From Rs1 sp038900335 (GTDB lineage Bacteria > Pseudomonadota > Gammaproteobacteria > Pseudomonadales > Balneatricaceae): 64,000 nucleotides of DNA. Within the stretch, counting starts at the first letter, position 1, and each line of letters begins with the position of its first letter. The DNA lies in contig JBBMRB010000003.1 in assembly GCA_038900335.1 (NCBI GenBank), positions 62,001-126,000 of the forward strand, written 5' to 3'. This document shows, one piece after another, positions 26,059-34,770 of the stretch. The notes beneath the pieces are model-generated. The model was not told the DNA's origin and made no database searches. It worked only from the letters and a program-made list of their open reading frames with translations. The position numbers were made by a program, and so were the translations under genes.

Positions 26059-26448
26059 ATGGCAGTTTATCTTTACACTCTTGACCCGCCCTATCGACAC
26101 GTTCATACACATTTTGACGGTGTGGAATTCAGCAATCAATGGATCACTATAAGCAATGGGCGGTTAACAATTAATTCCCAATATTCATGGGATGGCTGTA
26201 CACCTAAAGTGCAACCATTAGGCTTGTTCACTATCGGCACGCCTGATGGCAGTTTACGTTTTGGTAAGCCTTGGCTTTATTATCCAAGCTTAGTTCATGA
26301 TGCACTTTGCCAATTTCGTGATGAGCTACCTTTCACAAAACAACACGTTATCGATATATTTGAGGAGCATTTACAACAAGTAGAATGGCCGCTGTGTACA
26401 CTTTACGTAGCCGCTGTTAAACGTTTCGGCCCGCAAGACTTTAGATAA
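26059..26448 (+). CDS. DUF1353-like phage protein
   Basis: 129 residues. SWDGCTPKVQPLGLFTIGTPDGS, YYPSLVHDALCQF and a C-terminal LYVAAVKRFGPQDF agree with the DUF1353 pattern (a DGxS-type turn, then HDxLY). The family is common in phage tail regions, function unknown. Begins two bases after the previous gene. Confidence 0.65.
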   Translation: MAVYLYTLDPPYRHVHTHFDGVEFSNQWITISNGRLTINSQYSWDGCTPKVQPLGLFTIGTPDGSLRFGKPWLYYPSLVHDALCQFRDELPFTKQHVIDIFEEHLQQVEWPLCTLYVAAVKRFGPQDFR

Positions 26449-26590
26449 GAATAGACGAGGGCTGCTTAAAGGTATTGGAGTACCCAAAAGCCGTCAGAAC
26501 ATAGTATATAACACTATGAACCAACCAAGGCCCCCGCGCCGTGTACACAGCGTGGCAAGCCTACCATATATTTTTGGTGAGGTTCAATAA

Positions 26591-26776
26591 GTGAAAAACA
26601 TTCGCTGTAATAATTGTAACAAACTTTTAGCAAAAGCCATTTTTATTCAAATAGAAATTAAGTGCCCGCGCTGCAGGCATATTAATACTAAATCGGAGTG
26701 CCACAGAGCCCCAAAGCCATTAGGCGATGTACAAAATGATAGAGATACACCAATGCGACTGTCTCGAGCTACTTAA
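26591..26776 (+). CDS. com: Com-like zinc-finger translational regulator
   Basis: 61 residues with GTG start and GAGG ribosome site. KNIRCNNCNKLLAKA, EIKCPRCRHINTKS match Mu Com, which binds mom mRNA and opens its start region for translation. Two CxxC pairs form the zinc site. Its 3' end overlaps the methyltransferase gene by 50 bases, the same nested layout as com-mom, so it probably controls that gene. Confidence 0.85.
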   Translation: MKNIRCNNCNKLLAKAIFIQIEIKCPRCRHINTKSECHRAPKPLGDVQNDRDTPMRLSRAT

Positions 26777-27686
26777 CAAACTTGAAGATAATTCCATCGA
26801 TTTAATAGCAACCGACCCGCCCTATTACAAAGTTAAATCGGATGGTTGGGATAATCAATGGAAAAATCGCGCGGATTATTTGCAATGGATGAACCAAGTG
26901 TTCAAAGAATACCAGCGCGTTCTAAAGCCCATAGGTAGTTTGTATGTTTTTGCGAATCCTTATTTAGGCTCACATATTGAATTAGAAGTTGAACAACATT
27001 TTAATGTGTTGAATCATCTAGTGTGGCGCAAGTCTTCTGGTAGATTTAGGGGAGCAAATAAAGAGTCATTGCGAAAATACTTTCCTCAAACAGAGCGCAT
27101 TATTTTTGCTGAATCTAACAAATCAAAAGCCTTCCCTTACGAGCCGATACTCAGTTATTTAAAGTCAGGGATTAAACGATCTGATCTAAGGCCTGCAGAT
27201 ATACATCGTTTAACGGGAACGCAAATGTATAACCATTGGTTTGGGCGCTCTCAGTTTACATTGCTCAGTGAATCACACTATAAAACCTTACAACGACATG
27301 CGCCTAATTTGTCCAAACCTTATCATAGATTACGAGCCGAATTTCTTGCACTCAAACATAACAGAGGTCGCCGCCCTTTCAACATGAACCGCAACAAAGC
27401 CTACACTGATGTATGGGACTTTAATGTAGTGAACAGCTATAAAGGTAAACACCCCTGTGAAAAGCCTGCCGATTTAATGGAACATATTATTTCGACTTCC
27501 AGTAATAAAGGTGATGTTGTGCTAGATACATTCTTTGGCAGCGGTGCCACATTAAAAGCAGCCCATAAACTAGAGCGACAATTTATTGGTGGTGAATTCG
27601 GTAGCGATGAGTTTAATAGTGCTCTTCAAGGGCTACTTAAAGAGGGAATACAACCTAAGATAATAAGAGAGCTAACTGCTCAATAA
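26727..27686 (+). CDS. DNA methyltransferase, beta-class N4/N6, Com-controlled
   Basis: 319 residues. Motif IV DPPY (residues 30-33) comes before motif I DTFFGSGATLKAA (near residue 266), the beta-class order of N4-cytosine/N6-adenine methyltransferases. EKPADLMEHII is motif X-like. No restriction partner is nearby, so it likely protects phage DNA from host restriction. Starts at 26727 or 26736 (MIEIHQ), both inside com; neither has a strong ribosome site, as expected if Com must open the mRNA. Confidence 0.85.
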   Translation: MYKMIEIHQCDCLELLNKLEDNSIDLIATDPPYYKVKSDGWDNQWKNRADYLQWMNQVFKEYQRVLKPIGSLYVFANPYLGSHIELEVEQHFNVLNHLVWRKSSGRFRGANKESLRKYFPQTERIIFAESNKSKAFPYEPILSYLKSGIKRSDLRPADIHRLTGTQMYNHWFGRSQFTLLSESHYKTLQRHAPNLSKPYHRLRAEFLALKHNRGRRPFNMNRNKAYTDVWDFNVVNSYKGKHPCEKPADLMEHIISTSSNKGDVVLDTFFGSGATLKAAHKLERQFIGGEFGSDEFNSALQGLLKEGIQPKIIRELTAQ

Positions 27687-27691
27687 TTCCT

Positions 27692-27714
27692 TTTGTAGCA
27701 TCTACCTCTACAAC
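27692..27714. promoter_or_regulatory. Candidate Ogr-binding dyad upstream of FI
   Basis: TTTGT-N13-ACAAC, centred about 113 bp before the FI start, matching the pattern upstream of V and O. A CATTATCT segment 39 bases downstream could be the -10 element. Confidence 0.55.
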
Positions 27715-27736
27715 CTCGCCTCCTGTTTAAAGTATT

Positions 27737-27788
27737 GCAAGCGCGACAAAATCATTATCTAAACCGATAGATAACAATACGCGCTTGC
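27737..27788. repeat. Nested hairpin in the FI leader
   Basis: GCAAGCGCG (27737-27745) pairs with CGCGCTTGC (27780-27788); inside, TTATCTA (27755-27761) pairs with TAGATAA (27768-27774). Both arms are exact. It lies between the Ogr-like site and the FI ribosome site. Could be a late-mRNA stabilising stem or an operator. Confidence 0.65.
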
Positions 27789-27815
27789 GACTTTTCAACA
27801 AACAGGAGACACACC

Positions 27816-28988
27816 ATGGCCGAAGATTTCCATCACGGTTCCAGAGTTATCGAAATAAGCGAAGGTACTCGCACTATTCGCACAATATCGACTGCCGTTA
27901 TTGGTATGGTGTGTACCGCTGATGATGCCGATGCAGATTACTTCCCGTTAAATACGCCAAAGCTTGTTATTGATATGACAACCGCTCAATCAAAAGCGGG
28001 TACAACGGGTACGCTGGCAAAATCTTTAGATGCCATTGCCGATCAAACCACTGCCATTTGTGTGGTTGTACGTGTTGCGACAGGTGAAGATGATGCAGAA
28101 ACCACATCAAATATTATTGGCGGTGTGAGCAGCGAAGGTAAGCGTCTTGGTATGCAAGCATTACTGGCAGCACAAGCACAACTTAGCGTTAAACCGCGCA
28201 TTCTTGGTGTCCCTTTTTATGATTCGCTTCCGGTGGCGGTTGAGCTAGTTGGTATTGCCCAAAAGCTAAACGCATTTGCTTATGTCTCAGCATGGGGTGC
28301 TAAAACCATGGAAGAGGCTGTGTTATACCGTGGAAACTTTGGTCAGCGTGAAGTGATGGTTATATGGCCTGATTTCACGGGATACGATACTGAGACGGAT
28401 TCAACCATTACATTTAGTGCGGTTGCCCGTGCTCTTGGATTACGAGCCAAAACCGATAATGAAGTGGGTTGGCATAAAACGATCTCTAACCTCACAGTGA
28501 ATGGGGTAACTGGGTTAGAACGAGATGTGTTCTGGGATTTACAAGACCCTGCAACTGATGCCGGTTATTTAAACTCTAATGAAGTCACCACGCTTATCAA
28601 TAAAAGCGGCTTTCGCTTTTGGGGTAACCGTACTTGCTCATCTGATCCACTCTTTGCTTTTGAAAATTACACACGTACTGCACAAGTATTAAAAGACACC
28701 ATTGCTGATGCTCACCTATGGGCCATTGATAAGCCAATGCATGCCAGTTTAATTAAAGACATCATTGAAGGCATCAACGCTAAGTTTAGCGAGTTAAAAA
28801 GCAATGGCTATATCATTGATGGTACCGCTTGGTTTGATACTGAAAGCAACACTAAAGATACCCTCAAAGCGGGTAAGTTATATATTGATTATAACTATAC
28901 ACCGGTACCACCACTGGAAAATCTTGTCTTTATTCAACGTATTACTGATCAATATCTCATCGAATTCGCTGAAAAAGTGGCCGCATAA
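27816..28988 (+). CDS. FI: Contractile tail sheath protein (P2 gpFI)
   Basis: 390 residues, standard for gpFI. HHGSRVIEISEGTRTIRTISTAVIGMVCTADDAD, FPLNTPKLV and the conserved C-terminal FWGNRTCSSDPLFAFENYTRTAQVLKDTIADAHLWAIDKPM. AGGAGAC ribosome site. Forms the contracting outer sheath. Confidence 0.96.
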   Translation: MAEDFHHGSRVIEISEGTRTIRTISTAVIGMVCTADDADADYFPLNTPKLVIDMTTAQSKAGTTGTLAKSLDAIADQTTAICVVVRVATGEDDAETTSNIIGGVSSEGKRLGMQALLAAQAQLSVKPRILGVPFYDSLPVAVELVGIAQKLNAFAYVSAWGAKTMEEAVLYRGNFGQREVMVIWPDFTGYDTETDSTITFSAVARALGLRAKTDNEVGWHKTISNLTVNGVTGLERDVFWDLQDPATDAGYLNSNEVTTLINKSGFRFWGNRTCSSDPLFAFENYTRTAQVLKDTIADAHLWAIDKPMHASLIKDIIEGINAKFSELKSNGYIIDGTAWFDTESNTKDTLKAGKLYIDYNYTPVPPLENLVFIQRITDQYLIEFAEKVAA

Positions 28989-29033
28989 TCGCGGTCTCTT
29001 CTTTAACTATTATTACTCAATAGGAGTTTCATC

Positions 29034-29543
29034 ATGGCATTGCCACGTAAACTAAAATTTTTTAACGTGTTTAACGAAGCGGTATCCCATCTTGGTGAAG
29101 CGAGCGAAATCACTTTACCTTCTCTCACCCGCAAAATGGAAGAATGGCAAGGTGCGGGTATGAACGCACCAATCAAAACTGACCAAGGCATGGAAGGTTT
29201 AACACTGGAAGCTACTTACGGTGGCATCATGACTGACATTCTTAGGCAATTTGGTAAAGGCCAGCATGATGGAGTAAAGCTGCGTTTTGTCGGTTCTTAC
29301 CAACGTGATGATGGTAGCAATACCAGTGCTGTTGAAGTGTTTATTCGTGGTCGTCATAGCATGATAGACATGGGCAGTGCTAAGCAAGGTGAAGCATCTG
29401 AATTTAAAGTCACCAGCGAGCTAAGTTATTACAAGCTGGTTGTTGATAACGAAACACTCATTGAAATTGATATTTTAAACATGATCGAAATTGTTGACGG
29501 TGAAGATAATCTAGAAGACCACCGTAAAGCACTGGGCATCTAA
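29034..29543 (+). CDS. FII: Tail tube protein (P2 gpFII)
   Basis: 169 residues of the gpFII family (ALPRKLKFFNVFNEAVSHLGEASEITLPSLTRKMEEWQGAGM, QLRFVGSYQ-like VKLRFVGSYQRDD). Forms the inner tube. TAGGAG ribosome site 6-8 bases before the ATG. Confidence 0.96.
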   Translation: MALPRKLKFFNVFNEAVSHLGEASEITLPSLTRKMEEWQGAGMNAPIKTDQGMEGLTLEATYGGIMTDILRQFGKGQHDGVKLRFVGSYQRDDGSNTSAVEVFIRGRHSMIDMGSAKQGEASEFKVTSELSYYKLVVDNETLIEIDILNMIEIVDGEDNLEDHRKALGI

Positions 29544-29588
29544 ACCAACATTAAAAAACTCTTACTAAACTGATTTACGGGGCGCAAC

Positions 29589-29921
29589 ATGGCAGCTAAA
29601 AAAACAAGCAGTGCATTGATACTAGACGATAATAACTCACGTCAAACGGTCATTTTACAACAACCGATTAAACGCGGTGAACACGAAATAGAGCAAGTGC
29701 AAGTACGTACACCAAAGGCTGGTGAATTACGTGGATTAGCATTGTCTGATTTACTCAACCTCGATGTCAATACACTAAAAACATTACTCCCACGTATTAC
29801 AGCACCATCACTTAATGAAAGTGAAATAGCTGATCTTGCGCCTGCCGACTTAGTTAAGCTTGGAGGAAAGGTGATTAATTTTTTGGTTCCCAAAGAGACA
29901 GAGGAAGTAATGCAAGCCTAA
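29589..29921 (+). CDS. E: Tail protein E (P2 gpE), zero-frame product
   Basis: 110 residues. PKAGELRGLALSDLLNLDVNTLKTLLPRITAPSLNESEIADLAPADLVKLGGKVINF is typical of gpE. A T6G slippery heptamer at 29879-29885, read T TTT TTG in frame, lies before its stop and allows the longer E' product. Acts with E' as tape-measure chaperones. Confidence 0.93.
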   Translation: MAAKKTSSALILDDNNSRQTVILQQPIKRGEHEIEQVQVRTPKAGELRGLALSDLLNLDVNTLKTLLPRITAPSLNESEIADLAPADLVKLGGKVINFLVPKETEEVMQA

Positions 29922-30067
29922 CGATTCCTGATCGTGTCGAGGATTCCATGGCAGATATTGCCATGGTATTACATTTATCAATCAATGAAATGAACGACAT
30001 GTGCTTGCCGGAACTGGGTGATTGGCGTGAACGAGCACGTAAGCGAAATCAAGCCGATACCCCATAA
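29589..30067 (+). CDS. E': Tail protein E+E', programmed -1 frameshift product
   Basis: Slipping back one base at 29879-29885 (TTTTTTG, the same heptamer as P2) continues through GSQRDRGSNASL, then VEDSMADIAMVLHLSINEMNDMCLPELGDW and ERARKRNQAD to a stop at 30065-30067. The extension resembles P2 E' and lambda GT-type tail chaperone ends. The frame has no ATG with a ribosome site of its own, so it needs the shift. Well known in P2-type phages; identified here from the heptamer, the open frame and the E' similarity. Confidence 0.85.
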
Positions 30068-30103
30068 GTTAAACCCATAACGTTAGCTATAAAGAGAAGT
30101 ATC

Positions 30104-32743
30104 ATGAACCAGTCTTTATCCTTAGATGTCATCTTAAGCACTATAGATAGAGCCAGCGCTCCACTGCGTAATATTGACAGGGCTAGTAGCGAAACCGCTA
30201 GGCAGTTCAAAGAAACACGTGATCAACTCAAACAGCTACAACGCCAACAAAAAGACATTAAGAGTTTTCGTGAATTACAAAAAGCTAATCGTCAAACGCG
30301 ACGTGAATTCACTCTCGCCAGCGCGAAAGCGAAAGAGCTTTCTGATCAACTAAAACAAACGGCACATCCAACACGTGAGATGATTCGCGAATTTGACAGA
30401 GCACGCACGGCTGTCAATCAATTAGGCAATCGCCAAGCACAACAAACACAACGTATGCGTGATGCTCGTAATGCATTGCGTGAAACGGGTGTTAGAACCA
30501 ATCAACTCACTGAAACACAACGCGAACTGACACGCAGTATTGAGCGCAACAATCGCGCCCTATCAGCACATCAAGCACAACTAAACCGCACAAGACAAAG
30601 ACAAGAAGCACTCAACCGTGCCAGACGGTCATATCAAAACACACGTGGTATGGCTGGCAACATGGCTGGTACCGGCATGAGTGCCATTGCCGGTGGTACC
30701 GCCAGTATGTTGGCCGTGGCTAAAACAGCCAGTGTCGGTATGGACTTTGATGCACAAATGAGTAAGGTGCAAGCCTTAACGCGTTTACAAAAAGATGACC
30801 CAGAACTCGCTGCGATGCGCAATCAAGCACGAAACTTAGGAGCCACTACAAAGTTTAGTGCCGGCGAAGCTGCAGGTGGGCAGAGCTATTTAGCGATGGC
30901 TGGTTTTAGCCCCGATGCAATTACTAAGGCCATGCCTGGCATGTTAAGTTTAGCCGCTGCAGCCGGTACTGAATTAGCAGAAACAGCCGATGTTGGCAGT
31001 AATATTTTGTCAGGCTTTAAGTTAAAAGCAAATGATATGGGCAGGGTTGGTGATGTATTAACCGCGACCTTTACTAGATCAAATACCAACCTATCAATGC
31101 TTGGCGAGACTATGAGTTACGTAGCTCCCGTTGCTGCGGGTTTAGGGAGTAGCTTAGAAGAAGCCAGTGCCATGGCAGGGAAATTAGGAGATATTGGTAT
31201 ACAAGCCAGTTCAGCTGGTACCGCCATGCGCTCGATTTATAGTCGTTTAGCTGCACCACCTAAAATGGCCGCCGATGCTATCAATCAGCTCAATATTAAA
31301 ACGAAAGACAGCAAAGGTAACTTGCGGCCAATTGCTACTATCTTGAAAGATATTGATAAAGCAACAAAAGGTATGGGTAATACGGCGCGTACAGAAATGC
31401 TAAAAGCGATTGCCGGTGCAAATGCTTACAGCGCCTTAGAGGGCTTGGCGGTTTCTGCTGGTACCGGTGAATTACAAGAATTAATCGAATCATTAAAGCA
31501 GGCAAAAGGAGAAGCAAACCAAGTCGCCAAAGTTATGTCTGACAATGCCAGTGGTGACTTACAGGAACTAGTCAGTAGTATTCAAGATGTTGCCATCGAG
31601 ATCACCAGCCTAAACAACGATTCCCTGCGCGATTTAATTCAAAATACCACGCGTATTACTCGAGGCGTTGGACGTTGGATAAAAAGTAATCCAGAGTTAG
31701 CAGCCTCCATTGCAAAAGTCGTTACTATTGGTGGTGCATTGCTTCTCGCTTTTGGCGCGATCGCTTTAATCATTAGCACTCTACTCATGCCTTTTGCCTT
31801 ACTGCGTTTTGCTCTTGCACGTGTCGGATTAACAGGTGGTCTTTTTATTGGTATGGCGAAAAAATTGGGTAGCGGTCTTATGTGGTTAGGGCGAGTTGCA
31901 TTACCTTTTGTTGGTAAAGCGTTAGCGATATTAGGACGAGCACTACTAATGAACCCAATCGGTTTAGCAGTGACCGGCATAGCCACAGCCGCTTATTTGA
32001 TTTATGACAACTGGGCCTTTGTTTCTGGTTGGGTGGGCGATATGTGGGAGAAAACAAAACAACATTTTTTCAAATTCAAAGACTACGTAACGACATGGTG
32101 GACAAGTGTTGGCGGTACATTCGAAGGCGCTCTATTAAATATCACAGGTAAATTAATTAACTGGTCTCCCTTTGGTGTGCTTTATGCGGCGATTAGTCGA
32201 GCACTTGCCGATCTCGGAATTGAGCTTCCCGAAAAATTTACTGAATTTGGTGGCATGTTAATTGATGGTTTAATTAACGGTATCAAAAGTAAAGGTGCCG
32301 CCTTAAAAAAGAGCATCTTAGGTATTGGTGATGATGTGAGTGGTTGGTTTAAAGACAAGCTAGATATCAACTCACCCAGTAAAGTCTTTAGAAAACACGG
32401 TAACAGTGTGATGTATGGCCTAGAAAAAGGACTTGGCGATAACCAAAACACACTAAAACCTATGTCTAAATTGACTACCCGATTGAAGCAAGCAGGAGCT
32501 GGCTTAGCCGTCAGCGCCAGTACTTTAACAGCGCCACAGGCTTTAGCCATTGATCAGCGTGCCCCTTTAAACTCTGCAAACAACGGTGCTAATCAAAGTA
32601 CCACTGTCATTGAAAAAATAGAAATTCACGCGGCTCCTGGTATGGATGAACAAGCACTGGCACGTTTTGTCGCGTTAGAAATTCGCAAACATGAACAACA
32701 AAAACAAAACAACCAACGTTCACAATATAGTGACTACGACTAA
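30104..32743 (+). CDS. T: Tail tape measure protein (P2 gpT)
   Basis: 879 residues. The N-terminal 190 residues are coiled coil; the TP901-like core follows (MSKVQALTRLQ, ARNLGATTKFSAGEAAGGQSYLAMAGF). Four hydrophobic stretches lie at about residues 535-650. The C-terminal INSPSKVFRKHGNSVMYGLEKG is conserved. Length sets tail length. Confidence 0.95.
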   Translation: MNQSLSLDVILSTIDRASAPLRNIDRASSETARQFKETRDQLKQLQRQQKDIKSFRELQKANRQTRREFTLASAKAKELSDQLKQTAHPTREMIREFDRARTAVNQLGNRQAQQTQRMRDARNALRETGVRTNQLTETQRELTRSIERNNRALSAHQAQLNRTRQRQEALNRARRSYQNTRGMAGNMAGTGMSAIAGGTASMLAVAKTASVGMDFDAQMSKVQALTRLQKDDPELAAMRNQARNLGATTKFSAGEAAGGQSYLAMAGFSPDAITKAMPGMLSLAAAAGTELAETADVGSNILSGFKLKANDMGRVGDVLTATFTRSNTNLSMLGETMSYVAPVAAGLGSSLEEASAMAGKLGDIGIQASSAGTAMRSIYSRLAAPPKMAADAINQLNIKTKDSKGNLRPIATILKDIDKATKGMGNTARTEMLKAIAGANAYSALEGLAVSAGTGELQELIESLKQAKGEANQVAKVMSDNASGDLQELVSSIQDVAIEITSLNNDSLRDLIQNTTRITRGVGRWIKSNPELAASIAKVVTIGGALLLAFGAIALIISTLLMPFALLRFALARVGLTGGLFIGMAKKLGSGLMWLGRVALPFVGKALAILGRALLMNPIGLAVTGIATAAYLIYDNWAFVSGWVGDMWEKTKQHFFKFKDYVTTWWTSVGGTFEGALLNITGKLINWSPFGVLYAAISRALADLGIELPEKFTEFGGMLIDGLINGIKSKGAALKKSILGIGDDVSGWFKDKLDINSPSKVFRKHGNSVMYGLEKGLGDNQNTLKPMSKLTTRLKQAGAGLAVSASTLTAPQALAIDQRAPLNSANNGANQSTTVIEKIEIHAAPGMDEQALARFVALEIRKHEQQKQNNQRSQYSDYD

Positions 32744-32756
32744 CAGGACCTAAACA

Positions 32757-33185
32757 ATGTTAATGACATTTGGTTTGTTTGTATTTTCAATCAACACCTT
32801 GAGCTATCAAAGTATTCAACGAACAACATCATGGCGCCATAACAGCCAGAGCAGAATCAACAATAGTCCTAGCTATCAGTTCATGGGACAAGGTGAAGAC
32901 AAAAAAACGATTAGCGGCTGGATAGCACCAGAGTTAGCAGGCACCACGCTTTCTTTGTATATGCTGCGCCAAATGGCCCAAACGGGTGATCCCTACATCA
33001 TGATTGATGGGACTGGTTTTGTACATGGCCTATGGGTAATCAAACAAATATCAGAAACTCGGACGTTATTTTGGCCCAATGGCGATGCCAAACGCATCGA
33101 GTTTTCAATTGATATTGTTAATGTAGGAGATATGCAGAACGCTCAAGTCACGCTCATCACCAATGCCTTAAGCATATTAACCTAA
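32757..33185 (+). CDS. U: Tail protein U (P2 gpU)
   Basis: 142 residues: FGLFVFSINTLSYQSIQRTTSWRH, QFMGQGEDKKTISGWIAPELAGT, LFWPNGDAKRIEFSI. Typical gpU, a tail terminator or tip part. Start at 32757, with a second ATG at 32763 also possible. Confidence 0.93.
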   Translation: MLMTFGLFVFSINTLSYQSIQRTTSWRHNSQSRINNSPSYQFMGQGEDKKTISGWIAPELAGTTLSLYMLRQMAQTGDPYIMIDGTGFVHGLWVIKQISETRTLFWPNGDAKRIEFSIDIVNVGDMQNAQVTLITNALSILT

Positions 33186-33209
33186 GCATTAATAAAGCAG
33201 GCCTTTCGC

Positions 33210-34256
33210 ATGTCTCACCATATTCCCAACTACCGTATTCTAATCAATGATAAAAACGTCACAGATATATTCCAAGGGCGTTTAATCTCTCTTACCTTAA
33301 AAGATGAGCGCGGTAACAAAGCAGACCAACTAGATATCAGTTTAGAAGATAGTGACGACAGCCTCACACTGCCCTCAAAGAAATCTATTATTAAAGTTTG
33401 GCTTGGCTTTAAACAAACGAATAATATCAATGCTAGCTTAATTAATAATGTATTACCCACGAACACAGCACAACCGCTTATCTACAAAGGATCATTTGTT
33501 GTTGATAGCATTCAATACGGTAATCAAAGTGGCGTAAATATCATGCAAATAACCGCCCGTAGTGCTGACTTTAAAGGCTCATTAAAATTAAAACGTGAAC
33601 AAAGTTGGGATCAAATTACTATAAAAGATGTATTAAGCACCATCGCAACGCGCCATAGCTTAATCATTCGTATTAGTGATGCACTAGCACCATTAGTAAT
33701 TGATCATATCGATCAAACTGATGAAAGCGACCTCTCATTTTTAAACCGATTAGCTAAACTTTATGATGCACTGTGTACGATTAAAGATGGGAATTTATTA
33801 TTTAGCGAAATTGGTAATGGCCTCACTATCAGCGGTAAAGCATTAGACACTCTTTACATCGATAAAACACAATGTAGTACGTACGGTTATCAAACCCAAG
33901 AAAGAGACAGTGAATACACCGGCGTGCAAAGTTATTGGAACGACAAGAAATACGCAAGACGACAAACAATCACTGCAGGTAGTGATGAAAACCCAAAAGT
34001 ACTGCGCACCACCTACCCAAGTGAACTACAAGCCACACAAGCGGCCAAAAGTGAATGGAAAAAGGTCAACAGAAACCAAGCCAGCATGAGCCTTGAACTC
34101 GCAATAGGCATACCAGATGCAATACCAGAAATGCCCGTGTTACTTACAGGCTTTAAAGAACAAATAATTGTGCAAAAATGGGGAGTTGAGAGTTTAGAGC
34201 ATTCACTAAATGATAAAAATCTCGGAACAAGAGCTAACTTAGTCAATATAGTTTAA
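33210..34256 (+). CDS. D: Late control/baseplate hub protein D (P2 gpD)
   Basis: 348 residues. Phage late control D family: PNYRILINDKNVTDIFQGRLISLTLKDERGNKADQLDISLED, then DQTDESDLSFLNRLAKLYDALCTIKDGNLLF. It is the gp27-like hub that holds the spike. Last gene of the rightward FI-D late operon. Confidence 0.95.
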   Translation: MSHHIPNYRILINDKNVTDIFQGRLISLTLKDERGNKADQLDISLEDSDDSLTLPSKKSIIKVWLGFKQTNNINASLINNVLPTNTAQPLIYKGSFVVDSIQYGNQSGVNIMQITARSADFKGSLKLKREQSWDQITIKDVLSTIATRHSLIIRISDALAPLVIDHIDQTDESDLSFLNRLAKLYDALCTIKDGNLLFSEIGNGLTISGKALDTLYIDKTQCSTYGYQTQERDSEYTGVQSYWNDKKYARRQTITAGSDENPKVLRTTYPSELQATQAAKSEWKKVNRNQASMSLELAIGIPDAIPEMPVLLTGFKEQIIVQKWGVESLEHSLNDKNLGTRANLVNIV

Positions 34257-34264
34257 ATCTTGCC

Positions 34265-34705
34265 TTAAGTAGTATCTTTGTTAATACCAGAATTACGGGC
34301 AACTGAATGATTAGATGTATTCAATTCTTTCCTTAGTTTTTTAACTGTTAATTCTAATATTTGATCTTGTAGTGGTTGTATTTTGGTATGCCATCGATGA
34401 AATCCAAAAAACATTAAACACATACCTATAGCAATTATAAGACTAATCGACTTAAGATAAAATTTTTTATCAGAAAGAGCTATTTCTTGCTTTCTTTCTA
34501 ATAACATTAACTCTGCTTCTTGCACTTTAGCAATTTCAGGAATTGATTTCATAGCTTCTATTTTAGGAATAATTTCAAAAAGCAAATTATTGGTAGTCTG
34601 ACTAACATAAATAGTTGCCGCAAACCCTGAGATAAAAACCACTAATCCGAATAGAGCATAAAATTTATATATATTATCAGTTGGTATAGGGATTTTACTC
34701 TGCAT
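34265..34705 (-). CDS. Small two-helix membrane protein, unknown
   Basis: 146 residues from an ATG with AAGGA six bases upstream; a start 13 codons further out lacks a ribosome site. Two membrane helices (YALFGLVVFISGFAATIYV; SISLIIAIGMCLMFFGF) flank a charged helical stretch. It sits convergent to gene D, in the slot where P2-like phages carry accessory genes. A superinfection-exclusion role would fit but is not supported by any motif. Confidence 0.6.
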   Translation of the reverse strand: MQSKIPIPTDNIYKFYALFGLVVFISGFAATIYVSQTTNNLLFEIIPKIEAMKSIPEIAKVQEAELMLLERKQEIALSDKKFYLKSISLIIAIGMCLMFFGFHRWHTKIQPLQDQILELTVKKLRKELNTSNHSVARNSGINKDTT

Positions 34706-34770
34706 AGGTCTTCCTTGAATTATGTAATCTAAATAACTGTACATGAGATTATGAGTTTAATTTATATAAG

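Noticed and set aside
31639..31986. Leftward frame in the tape-measure gene
   Set aside because: Shadow of gene T; composition follows the codon pattern of T and there is no ribosome site.
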